DNA from: Apostichopus japonicus
Taxonomy: Eukaryota; Echinodermata; Holothuroidea; Aspidochirotida; Stichopodidae
Reading direction: 5' to 3'
Assembly (NCBI RefSeq): GCF_037975245.1
Contig: NC_092572.1
Span: forward strand, 783,501 to 847,500
Length of the DNA stretch: 64,000 nt
This document shows positions 22,101-32,761 of this stretch, in pieces; the stretch's first letter is position 1, and the number at the start of each line of letters is the position of its first letter. The translations under genes were made by a program, and so were the position numbers. Below the pieces are notes generated by a model. That model saw only the letters and a list, made by a program, of their open reading frames with translations, ran no database searches and was not told the DNA's origin.

Positions 22101-25100
22101 TTACGTGTTAACTTTAATGAAAAACTGTTTCAAGAGGCACTCCCTCTCTGGGACAAGTGTCTCTACTTCCCTGAATTCTGAGATCCAAGCAAAATACACA
22201 TTTAAGAAATACTATAAAATAGCAAAATAATTAACTGAACGAGTTTTTAATGGCCAGTTTTCTGCAAAGATCTATATGGAAACTATTAGGTGTCATAGAA
22301 AAGTAAATATATTCGATTTAATCTATAATTTCTTTCATATTTTTTTATGAAAACTTGTGAGACTAACAGAAGAAATGTCTATAGCTCATGAAGTATTTAA
22401 AACTAAAAGTCAATCATTACTTAACTGTAAAACTTTACAAATGTTTTTGATGATGCAAAAGAATATAGCTTGATTATCCAGAAATGCTGTGGTGGCAGTA
22501 AGATCATCTTGCCTCACAAAACTTGTTCATTTGTGTATTTCTGGTTCTTCCTCTAAGTGTATCCCACCCTCTAGCCTACAGATATGAAGGGGTCAATATC
22601 TTTCTACACAGTGGCTCTCAATTTTGTTTTCTTATTGAGTGACTAAATGAAATGTAACTTTGGTTTATTTGTGGAGTATTAACTATTTTGTTCAAAACTA
22701 TGTTCCCTGCCAAACTATGTTTAGCATAACTGCTCTTGTAGAGGAAAATGATAATGAGAGGGTGGGGGGGGGGGGGAGTACATAGGCATTAACCCTCAAA
22801 ACTGCATGAGTTATCTGTATAATGTATGAGTTTCCTGTTAAATATCAATTCTTTCAACTTTTTAATATCCTTGCATTTTCTCATCCAGGGATGGGCTGAT
22901 CTATCTTAAATTACCTTATTCAGAACTCTTATACTTAACTAATTCTCAACCAGTGATTTCTCCTTTTAAGTTTTGAGTAGTTAACAGGACATATCTTGTA
23001 TTGTTTCTTTATATAATTCATACTGTACATTAGATAGCCAATTTAAGTTACATTCAAGGTCTGAAAATTATGCCAAAGCATCTACTGGATGTCTTTTAGT
23101 AGCAACCAAAGTAAACAATTGGCTTCATTCAGAAAATGCTGTAAATAACGGAACATTTTAGTGTAGTTGGATCTAAAGTTGTAAGATTGCCTTCATTCCT
23201 TTAACGAGTGTTCATCCTGATACTCAGAGAGTGACACCCGAAATGCAAATCCAAGTCCAAACAATGGATTCGAGTACGACAGCCCTGTATTCCTATAGTA
23301 AAATGACTTCACTTCAATAATTAACTCAGTAATAAATGTAGTGATATTTTGCGCGTGCAGCAATAGAAATATATGATTATTCGTGCCATTTTTGATACTA
23401 CTAATTGTGATTGATTAATATTCAAGCGGCTGCTAACCCAATAACGCTTTTAACAAAAGGACCATGTATACGTCCACGTTACTGACACTGATTCTTTTTC
23501 TTGCTACAACGCTGCTGCATAAACATTCTTCTGGTCGATAGATGCATACAAGGTAAACATGCGAATAAAACTAGTCAGACTTTTCTTGAAAATTAATTAT
23601 TCTATTCAGGAGACGTCAAACGATGGAGAGTTTGAAAAGAATTATCCGGCGACGACATTTAAAGTAAGTATCACTAACTATCGACAGTATATGATCAGTT
23701 GCATTTGATCATATCATAAACTATTAGTGAAGCGTGTTCTATAGCAGTAATATATTTCCATTAGATAAAGCATTGCTTTAAGCTAGAGTTAAAATTTTCA
23801 TATTTTTTTCGTGCAGAAAAAGATAAAAAGCTAGGGAGTCTCGTATCTCTACTCTGTGAGAGCTACAAACACCGCCTGCTCTTGAAACCTTCCCCGGAAC
23901 AAGTATATCTCTCAAAATTGATACCTTGTATGTGGATAGACAATGTTCCGTTCAATGGATGGATTACAAAAATCCACAAAAGACAACTACCGGTAAATTG
24001 ATTATGAATGAAAACCTTCTCAAGAACAAGTTTGTGATATTGAAAGCAGATCTTGGATTTGGGAAAACAGCATGTTTTCTACAGATGTTAAATCAATGGA
24101 TTCAGAAAAAAAGAGAAAACGTTGGTTCTAATTTATGTACATCTGAATTACCAAACAATCAGAAGGCTCTCACTGAATTAATAATGGACGATTTAGCCAC
24201 AAATTGCAATTTAAATACCAAAGATGTCTATACTATTTTGTTGAATGAGCCTGTCATTGTTCTGATAGATGGCTTTAGCGAACTGTATGTAGGCGACCTT
24301 TGTGGTAATGTGTCAGCATATGTTCGCGAATTTCTAAATAGAACATTACCTTACCAAACAGAGATTTCTGAGAACAAAGTTAATGATAAGAATACCATTC
24401 GAAAGGGCCGTAACGAAATGCAACAACTTGATGGAGATGGAAGCGAGATTTGTGAAGCCATAACAATAGCTAATAAACAAATGAGAGTTGGGTTACACTG
24501 CGCCAGACTGATGGCATATATGTTCAAACTGCTGCAAGTCTACGACAATTGAGCTTAGCGAATTTAAAAAGGAAGAAATTACAGAATTATCAAAAAGAAT
24601 TTACAACTATCATCGTTGCTGTAGAGATACCGATCGTGAAAAGGGTGACTCTTGGGTGACAGAACGCAGAACATACCTTTGAAGGTGACATGTTTAAAAA
24701 GAGTAATTTCATTAAGACTTGGGGTTTTGTTGAAAGTGTTCCCAATGCACCTTTATTCTTATCGACAATGTTATCTGGACGTTGACAAAAGCACAAAAGG
24801 TGTGCGTCTCGCTGGCCATTGGCGTTTGTCAAATATTGTTGATTCTACCATGTACTCTATGGAAGGTCATTACATTTCATAGCTAAATGTAGAGGAAGTC
24901 AGGTGAGAAAGCAAATAGGGAAGACTATGCTTAGTGTATTAAATAAGAAAGCTCCACATTCTGTCAACGAATGGAAAAAGTTATGGAAAGTGATCTCAAA
25001 GGAGTTTTTTAACAGGTCTGCTGCACACAAACGAGTATTCATCGAAGTGTGCTTCCAGCTCAAAGAACTCTTGTGTTAGTCTTCGTTATCCAGTTCTGAG

Positions 25101-27490
25101 AGAATATTTTTTAGGACATCGTTTTCTACATGCAGTCAAAGACAAGAAATTTAACAAACATTATATCAAAAAGAATCTTCAAAATAAAGACTTTAAAGAT
25201 TCATAAGTGTACATTTGCGGCATTAATAGTGAAGTAGACAAAACACATTTCAAAATGAAAGTCTTTTGACACTAAAGAAGAAGGATATGTGGGATGATTA
25301 TATAAATTGCTTTTATGAAGTACAAGACCCAGAAGTTAAAAAACAATAGTTAACTCTATGGACAAAAACGAGGAGATCACGGTTAAACAGGTAGACTGCA
25401 AGTATCATAAACACAATGTGACGTTCTTCTCTACCTTCTGTAAGTATGTTGTTATGTTACCAACCTATTCCTCTGCCCTATTACGTAACATATGCATTCA
25501 TTTCTCCGAGTCTTCCAATTGTTATACGATCCCAGATGCGCTCACACGTTCTACATAACTGGAACTCGCCAACAAATTGTTTCTGCAGACTTCGTGAGTA
25601 TTCATAGCCTACTAGAACATTCCTTTACACTTGGTATAAAAGCCGCAGACTCCCCATTGAGCGCCCTCTCCATTTTCTCCGTTCGTTCCGTTAAGAGGTT
25701 GCATACAATGCTCCACATCTCTAATGGTTCCGTGGTTTTAATTACTGTGCCCGTATTAAACGCAGTATATATTTAACTCCATACTTCTCCATTGTCGGAA
25801 CTCCAACATACTACCTTCTCTAGTGGATTCTCGTCGCTCTACCTGAACTGTCTCTACATCCAGCCGAACTACTTCAACCCTTCTATAGCAAACCTGGAAA
25901 CTGTCCGACTAGCCGCACTAATGTAACTTCAATCCGGCGAAAGTCCCTCGGCTCTCCTAGGTCCAGAAAGACGTTAAATGAATTACGAAACTGTAGTTAT
26001 TTATTATGTTCATATTTATTCTTTGTTCTGCCATGTAAATAGCTTATTAAATGCTCTAAACTTACTTTCATCCTTATGTTCTCCTTTTTATGTCACGAAA
26101 TCTGTTCTCCACGTTAAGTATGAGAACGGCCACGTAACAATGTGAAGAGATCAAGTTGATCAGATCTGTTATGCTAAAACTATAATAAATTTAAATTTTT
26201 AAATGTTATTTTAGCAAATATTTACTTAACCTCGCTTTAGACAACTAACATGTCATGATAATTGTCTGTTTTTGCTTTACCGAGTGAATTTTTATTTATG
26301 AGCATTTGATAAATGATTTAATCCGACTCTTTCCATTTTTATAGAGAACGGCGTTTCATATTTGTGTTAACCATATGTAAAGATGCTTGGCTAGTCAAGT
26401 ATAAGAACTATATTGTAATGATATTTCATAACAAATAACATTGCAAGCTTTGTTAATATCAACCTTAGGGTGTTAATTACATTGCCTTTTAATTCCATAT
26501 ATGGTATACACAAGGGGCAACGTGGTAATTAAATTTTAGAATTTACAACCTTATGGTTGTTTGAGAGACCAATATTCATAGTTAGATAACGTTTCGATAA
26601 CGTTAACACTATTTAGAAGAAAAGTATACATTTACAATTCTGTCTATCTGATTTTCAACAGTACCATCGCGGCATGATAATTTTTGAGGACATACCTGAT
26701 ATATCCTTTTTCGTCCATCTACTCATACCGAATGTTAGCGAGTAGTCATGCTTAGAAGGGAACTCCAAGAGCGACAAGAAGCTGCAGTTATTCCTTTAGT
26801 CAGATGAATCGCTAGTATGCCCATAGTAACCCTTCAGTAAGTGCCTTTCCTGTCTAATTTATATTAGTTACAGTGACATCACTACGTACTACAATATGTA
26901 TACAAATCTTTCCAAACAGTTTAGTCAATGCTAGTAGCACTATCAAAAATGTTTACATGGGATAAGCATCGAGTTTAACAGTATCAATATTTATTGATGA
27001 GATTTAGAAGTTATATGTTTAACAGTGTCTCAATAATATTACAATGGCTACAGTTCTAACACTTCTGTTCCATTTTAGATTCCACGATTGCCATATGGAC
27101 ACATTTTCTCGCGATACTATCAAAACGCTAAATCAGGCTACGTCACGCTATCGAACGTGTGTTATGTATTAGCAAACTACGTGTTGTCTCTTAACATATT
27201 ATGAACTTAAGTACGATATAAGATACCAAGTTAAACTATGAAATGAGCATTTTCATGCATTGCTCGTTCTCGACCTTATTGTTTATTCAGTTCTAGGGGC
27301 ATTACGAAGAACAGTAGATCTCTCAAATCATATCCGTTTTGTATCTTGTTTCGTCTCCACAGTTGATCGTTCATCCGGGGGTTCCTGGAAGGAAGTCAAC
27401 AACAATGAAACTTATTACTTGGATACTGGTCAATGGGAAACAACAGAACAAAATCAGCAGTCCGATTATACTGCCTATCCCCCATCCTAG
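19087..27490 (+). CDS. Ig-Ig-transmembrane receptor, rightward gene
   Basis: Exons: 19087-19153 (ATG, signal peptide with WFLLLIVFH core), 19896-20207 (Ig 1), 20697-21023 (Ig 2), 21403-21639 (stalk and TM; a later acceptor at 21427 also keeps frame), tentative 23542-23552 (11 nt) and 23610-23663 (54 nt), and a possible terminal exon 27363-27490. Junctions through the TM exon are phase 1. Ig 1 has IGCSS, VYWYN and DEGKYTV, where the usual second Cys is Val; Ig 2 has LICKV, LQWEI and EIRCLS plus a Cys-rich leader. TM: STLVIIVGIIVIVIV, then WKRHHREKY. Downstream on the same strand lies a decayed NACHT exon. I infer a surface receptor with a variable intracellular end; which 3' exons are used cannot be read from DNA alone. 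Confidence 0.6.
19440..19705 (+). repeat. AACGTTTT-rich repeat in intron 1
   Basis: Repeated AACGTT/AAACGTTTT palindromic motifs end in AAAACGTGCTGGG. This looks like the terminal part of a short DNA-transposon family, but I see no paired end and do not assign one. Confidence 0.4.
19896..20207 (+). CDS. Rightward Ig receptor: Ig domain 1
   Basis: A 312-nt phase-1 symmetrical exon. V-type pattern with ETIGCSS, KVYWYNE, DINLDGEM and FEDEGKYTVV. The F-strand Cys is replaced by Val, so the canonical disulphide cannot form. Confidence 0.68.
20697..21023 (+). CDS. Rightward Ig receptor: Ig domain 2
   Basis: A 327-nt phase-1 symmetrical exon. A Cys-rich lead (GCSSCSTCG) precedes GELICKVNG, ISLQWEI and AEIRCLSQG. 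The extra Cys cluster is odd for an Ig domain and may form additional disulphides or a dimer contact. Confidence 0.68.
21403..21639 (+). CDS. Rightward Ig receptor: stalk and TM exon
   Basis: Phase 1 in and out. A Ser/Thr/Pro-rich stalk (TVLPSASVTSRPF) precedes about 24 hydrophobic residues and a basic KRHH. The donor is ATA|GTAAG. Confidence 0.6.
21640..23541. other. Intron-like stretch after TM exon
   Basis: AT-rich, with short open frames lacking recognisable domains and a poly-G run near 22,764-22,778. I see no convincing exon in it. Confidence 0.35.
23817..26170 (+). pseudogene. NACHT (NLR-type) exon, decayed
   Basis: The acceptor gtgcag at 23,811-23,816 opens a frame KLGSLVSLLCESYK that must shift near 23,890 to reach the NACHT frame (TLYVDRQCSVQWMDY). 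The NACHT core holds a Walker A-like ADLGFGKTA (first Gly is Ala) and a Walker B-like VIVLIDGFSEL (second acidic residue is Ser). The reading then moves frame again: TTIELSEFKKEE at 24,542 on lies in another frame, and later pieces (VPNAPLFLST, VKDKKFNKHY) are split by stops. A 0.7-kb insertion follows at about 25,417, after which the earlier frame resumes (HNVKRSS). I read it as a former intracellular signalling exon of the Ig receptor that lost function; separate origin is possible. Confidence 0.65.
25417..26146. mobile_element. Possible inserted element (solo-LTR-like) in NACHT pseudogene
   Basis: ACAATGTGA occurs at both edges (about 25,413 and 26,137), suggesting a duplicated target. The interior is richer in C/T than its surroundings, with a TATAAAAG box near 25,640. 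Removing it restores a continuous NACHT-side reading. No ORF and no clear terminal inverted repeat, so class is uncertain. Confidence 0.35.
26171..27362. other. Intron-like stretch before a terminal exon
   Basis: AT-rich, with no domain or repeat recognised beyond short AT runs. Confidence 0.3.
27363..27490 (+). CDS. Possible terminal exon 1 of rightward receptor (Tyr-rich tail)
   Basis: After a strong acceptor (gtctccacag), a phase-1 frame reads DRSSGGSWKEV, ETYYLDTGQWE, then SDYTAYPPS and TAG. Phase matches the TM exon donor, so TM to this exon would give a short cytoplasmic tail with four Tyr. Function not recognised. Confidence 0.45.
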
Positions 27491-29954
27491 TTACGTGAAA
27501 AAGGATTAAATATGAAGAAATGACAATGCTTTTGTCATAAGTCATTGATCATGGAGATCGCAATTTAATGCAATTAATTTTTTAATACAGACATTTGTTT
27601 TTCTCAAACAAACACAATTTCAAGCAGAGATCATTGTACAATGCTACTGTGATCTGAGCTGTGCTATTAAAAGTGTATTTCAGTTAACCTCATATATAAC
27701 CTCAAGTTGCGTACTGTACCACATGCGGTTTAAGATATAAATATGTCGTAAACATTGTAACAATTTATCGTATAATCAACTGTAGATTATATGTTTACGC
27801 AGGATAGACAGAGTGTTGGGTTTCAGTTTTCATATCTGCATGTGATTACTTATCGTGTTATTTAAAAAAAAAAATAACAGCGCGCAGATAGTCAAGTAGC
27901 TCCCTTTGTGAAACGTTCACAAAAAACATAATATAAAACCTGGTCACTACAAATTAGTCTTTGTTCACAATTTTCACTATCATTTATAACCGGAGCCGAA
28001 GGACAGATAACAATACAGACACAGAAGTTGGTCTTACTCTGATCTCATTAAAACCGTAGATGTAAAAAGACTCGGCCTTTTTGCTAAGATCATGTTTATT
28101 ATTATGTTCCCCTTATACGGGAATTGTGATACACACTAACGATGACCACACAGTCTTGATGCAAAGGGACTGGGGTTGAGAGCGGATCAGTCGATCGGTT
28201 GTTTTGTTTTACGTGCCCAGGTTCTTACCCAAAGACTTTTCTTAAAAAGTATATGTAAATATACGGTTATGATTCCCAATAATTTACAATGCTACCGCCT
28301 TTCGTTTTCTTCCATATTCCTGGTTCCTGTTTCTACAATAGAAACAGTCATAAAAGGGAGGCATTATATAAAGCGTAACAGCGTCACCTTTTTTCATGGC
28401 TTTTGACGCGTTGGAAAACAAAGGGAAACAGCGCGATTAAGAGAATGAAAATGACTTACATCATTTGGCATAAGTTTACTTTTTCAAACTTGAACTTTTT
28501 TGGTAACATGCTTAGGTAGATTTATAAGACTGAATACAAAAAAGAGACAAACAATAAGTAGCATTAACAACAGACGTGGAATAAGTAGCCAACGTCAATT
28601 TTCATTAAGCTGTCAAATTGATAATTCATTGCATAGCAGTATTGCTGTTCCTTAACTGCTATAATTTATTGGAACTTTCAAAATAGCTCAAATTAGCTAT
28701 GGGATTAATTTGGTGGGGATGTGCTATGTATAGCACAGGGAAGTTCAAAGTTTCCTCTGCAAGTTATGTATGTTTTTCCATCAAATAATAACGTTCGCCA
28801 AAGCGTATGATTCACAATCAATTTCATTGTAATTTAAGGCACCCAAAATATAGCAATTGGAGATTATTAGCTGGGGGCGAGTAAAATATTCGTACTTATA
28901 GATTTAAAATTTTTTGGAGAAAGGATATAAACGTGGGCAGTCTCTTATTTCATGCACTCTCACGTTGTTTGACGTCAATAACTAATATTACCGTGAATAG
29001 CGATTAATTATTTTTTAATGTTATGCAGTATACATAACATAAAAATATATGTGGTTTACTCTTTTGGTGCAATTGTAAGTGTACAATGGTTGATGGTAAA
29101 TAGCATAAAGAACGCAAGAGGAACGTGTTCTTAATTGTCAATTGACTCTTGCAATGGAGTTGCTTCCTCTATTGTTGTCCTGGTTGGAGTCACCGTTAAT
29201 GTTACACGAAGCATATTATAATTAAGTCACACGATGTTAGTATTTAGCAGGCTGTCTGATCATCCTTGCACAGAGAAAAGAGAATGCTTTTAATTCTCAG
29301 TCGACTATTTTAATGGACTTGCGCCCTCCATTTTCATTCTGTTTTGGTGTTAACATTACGTTACACTAAGCTATAGGGTAATTAACACACATGATGTTAG
29401 CATTCAGCAGGGTGTTGTGGGTGATAATCGATCCAATACAATATTCGACATGTTGAACGGATTATCTGAAATTTTCTCTTTATCAACAAATGTTTGTTTG
29501 AAACTGTATATTGATATTAAAGGTAACACAATCCGTCACAGATTAATACGTTTATAATTAATGGGTTATTAATTTTTGGATATCAAATGAGAATCGTTGA
29601 CTAAGCACAGTATTATCAATGCGTCATACTATACTGAAATCTCATGCTGTAAGAGAGGGTGTAGCTTTTGTTAAGAGTTGTTCATAAATATCTTTATTTC
29701 AGTTTTATATTGAAGTAATAATATCCGAGAACTGATTGTTCTAACATTAGCAGTTTTCCGTAACCTACTCTCTTGCAGGTTTTTGCTTCTTTGCAATTGG
29801 AATATTGAATATTCTTTTCAGTTGGATTATCTCCTCTGTGGAAAGTTCTGTCTTGTCAATTTTATGTCACGCAGAATGCTTTTATTTCTTGTTTCTATAC
29901 TAATAGTTTGACAACTTTGTTTGTAATTTCTTTTTGTTCGTGTTTCGTTTCCAG

Positions 29955-30046
29955 AAATTTGGTTAAATCCTGAGATGACAACACTCCTGAATGACATGTT
30001 CATACGTGAGAGGCAGGGAGAGAAGGAAGAACTGGGATGTGTTTAA
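29955..30046 (+). CDS. Possible terminal exon 2 (acidic tail), duplicated
   Basis: Acceptor gtttccag, phase 1, 29 codons (IWLNPEMTTLL ... EELGCV), then TAA and AATAAA three bases later. The copy at 56421-56512 keeps the same length and frame (IWLNSEITRL ... EEPGCI) although many residues differ. It could be an alternative 3' end of the rightward Ig receptor gene. Confidence 0.4.
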
Positions 30047-30308
30047 TGAATAAAGGAACCAATAAAAGGATGTAATAAGTTAAGCAGGTAAATGTTATTC
30101 GTATTGACAGCGCATTGTGGTAACTCTAAACGCTAAATAAATGGGGAGGTGGGTAGAATACATTTAACTAGGAAAAAAACTACTTTTCATTAGGGTCATA
30201 TTTATCATTTATAAATTCTCTTTTCTAAAAAGAATTAATTCTTAATACCATACATGACCATATTGGTGATGAATTGACATATTATTTGTTATGCAGTTAT
30301 CTTTCCAG

Positions 30309-30370
30309 ACCGACAAGCCTTGCCTTTTAGCCGTGATGGTTACGCAACCAACAACTACCAAAGAGTTTAA
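30309..30370 (+). CDS. Possible terminal exon 3 (short Tyr tail), duplicated
   Basis: Acceptor atctttccag, phase 1, 19 codons: RQALPFSRDGYATNNYQRV, stop. The duplicate at 56776-56837 differs at two residues and has the same stop. Same entry phase as the other terminal exons and the TM donor. Confidence 0.4.
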
Positions 30371-32635
30371 CATCGATGTCAGAATGACTACATTATGTCT
30401 AGTCCTGTAGCAATCTTACTTCGAATTCATGCTTGGTAGATACAATGTGTCTAAATTGAATGCGTCATTACCTACGAACAGTTTGAAACGTCCCTGTTTG
30501 ATGTGGTGGTAACGTTGGTGTGTTTACAGGGGACTGATCTCAACAGTTTGACGAATCATGATATTCTCAAAGAGGAAGACAGATATTTTGATAGAGATAT
30601 AGAGGTAAAGAGAGAAGAAGGGGGTGGGGGATGCTTGTAGATACGATGAGATGAGTAAAGTGAGACAGGGATCTTTTCTATGTGTTAAATCTTTCATTGT
30701 ATGTTATTACAGCTATGATTGGAAACAAACTCGTTTCTATATACTGACTGAAATTACAACAACGTTAAGCAATAACAAATGATAAATAATAGGATCACGT
30801 GATTTCTGTTCGGTTGTTAACAATTTGTCGTTAAGTGGTTAATATCTTTCACTTTTCCTTTTAACTTTGTTATATATTCAATAACGACGTGCGCTATGTA
30901 AACCTAACGGTGAGCTATTTCCTTGTAGAATACATATGTGTACTATGTGATACTACTAGTGTGTGTCAGTCCATTTAGCCTTTGTAGGCAGTTAGAAGGG
31001 ACACTCTTCCAAAAGGGGAAAGGAATATAAAAAAAAAATACACAAATTAAATATGAACAATAACGTTTAATCCATAAAGTTACTAAATATATAGTGTAAG
31101 GCAAATTCATTTATTTAAAGATCGTGAACCCATAGTACAGCTATGATACTCATATGTTATTCGTGTTCTGATTGTCATACAAGGGCATACTGAATTATCG
31201 TGCAATCGGGCAGTTCCCAAAGGCCCAGAAAAATAGGGCCAATGACTGTTTGTTTCAGTGTGTCTTGTTCACTGTCAGTCTTTCCCTGTGTTCATGCCTT
31301 ACGAGAGGGTTTAGGGGATACAGCGGTCTGGTCCTGGTTGAGATTATAGGTCCAAGAAAATAAAGAACAACATAAGGAAAGATAAAAAGGAATCCAATTA
31401 CGTAATTGTATCGTGACCTGGAAATTATATATGGAGGAGGCTAACAATGTGATACGTTATTGAATTAACTAGTAGGTCAATATTTGAATTATACGATAGT
31501 GTTGTAAATATATTCATTTAAAACAAAATTGAACAATGAACTACTAGAAAGACGCACAGAGAAAGTATTCGTGGACTCATCATTAAATTTTACTTTATCT
31601 TTGAATGTGATCTAAGCTTGATGAATGGAAGAGAAATTGTGCTCTTGTTACCAGAAAATCAGGGTAAATTACGGTAGCCACCGAAAACGATATGCAATGT
31701 ACACGGCAGAGAGCGTAGAGAAATTTATAACAAACAAGTATGTTACTGTTTATAATAATTACAGACTGAGTCTGATTTTTCGGCATTTATCGAATGGATA
31801 AATTACTACACTAGCTTTAGAAAGAAAATATGAAGATAAAAATTTATCGAATAAGAAAGTTTTGAGTTAATGTGTAACCTATATATTGAGGGAATTAGTG
31901 AAACGTTAACCACAGTAGAGTTGTTTCGTTTTATAGCTTTCAACTGACTGACTCTGTCAATGTTATCTATATCTATTGAATATATCATAAACTATTGAGG
32001 TTGTTAATTTCTAGAGAATGAAAAAAGAGTATTTGAATTTTATGTCTACTAGCCTTGTCAAGACGTCAATAAAAACATTACAGAATAAAAACGATCACAT
32101 CATACATACTTATTGTAACCATAGAGAACAACAAGTTGGCTTCTAAAAAGGAAAACATTCCAATACGTTGATAACCTTATTACGAAACATAACAGTGACA
32201 AAATATGCGATAAGTGATTAGGTGAAGAAGTGTTAACTAGAAATGGCATGTCATTGGTGAAGTCCAATGATATGTTGAAAAAGCCCATGAAAGATCAAAG
32301 TTGCATTTGTTGTTTTTACAAAGTGTTTAAAAGTTATGCTAAACATATACAGTATAATAATAATATATCACAGAAAGTAAGCCAACTGATACCAATGAGA
32401 CACCCGGGTCTACTATCGTGCATGATGAATATTTAGTTGCGGATGTAAACCCTGTTGTAGTATTATGAGATCTCACGGAAGTACTGGTCAATAATGACTG
32501 ACGATAAGAATATATGTGACACACTGTTATACTCTATAATATGGTATATGTGTAGGTAGCTCCCGTAGCTTCAGGGAATCTTGAGGTTTCGTAGCAATTT
32601 CCAATCACCTGTACTAGAACCTAGTCATACCCAAT
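30371..32635. other. Interval between terminal exons and pseudokinase copy 2
   Basis: Non-coding by eye. A plus-strand frame at about 32,020 (MKKEYLNFM..., stop after VGF) is open for 67 codons in block B (58517-58720) but broken here, so it is doubtful as a gene. Confidence 0.35.
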
Positions 32636-32761
32636 TCACACTCCAGCATGGTAAATTTGTTCTGCATAGGTAGGTTGAGCGGTATCAGGGGCTCTCATAG
32701 GTAAATACGTCGTAGGTATCGGTATCTCGTAAGAACTGTCCGCGATTAATTTCTCAAATAT
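32636..32761 (-). CDS. Pseudokinase copy 2: C-terminal tail exon with Tyr motifs and stop
   Basis: A 126-nt phase-0 exon ending in TGA. The 41-residue tail holds five Tyr: SSYEIPIP, TTYLPM, PTYAEQ and IYHAGV at the end. YEIP fits YxxP (the CRK-type SH2 pattern) and YLPM fits YxxM (the PI3-kinase p85 pattern). With no catalytic activity expected, any phosphorylation would have to come from another kinase; that is inference. Copy 3 (59032-59157) encodes the same peptide. Confidence 0.75.
   Translation of the reverse strand: MFEKLIADSSYEIPIPTTYLPMRAPDTAQPTYAEQIYHAGV

Noticed and set aside
22764-22778. Poly-G tract as a regulatory G-quadruplex
   Set aside because: A single homopolymer run in an intron, not a four-tract pattern; a simple repeat is enough.
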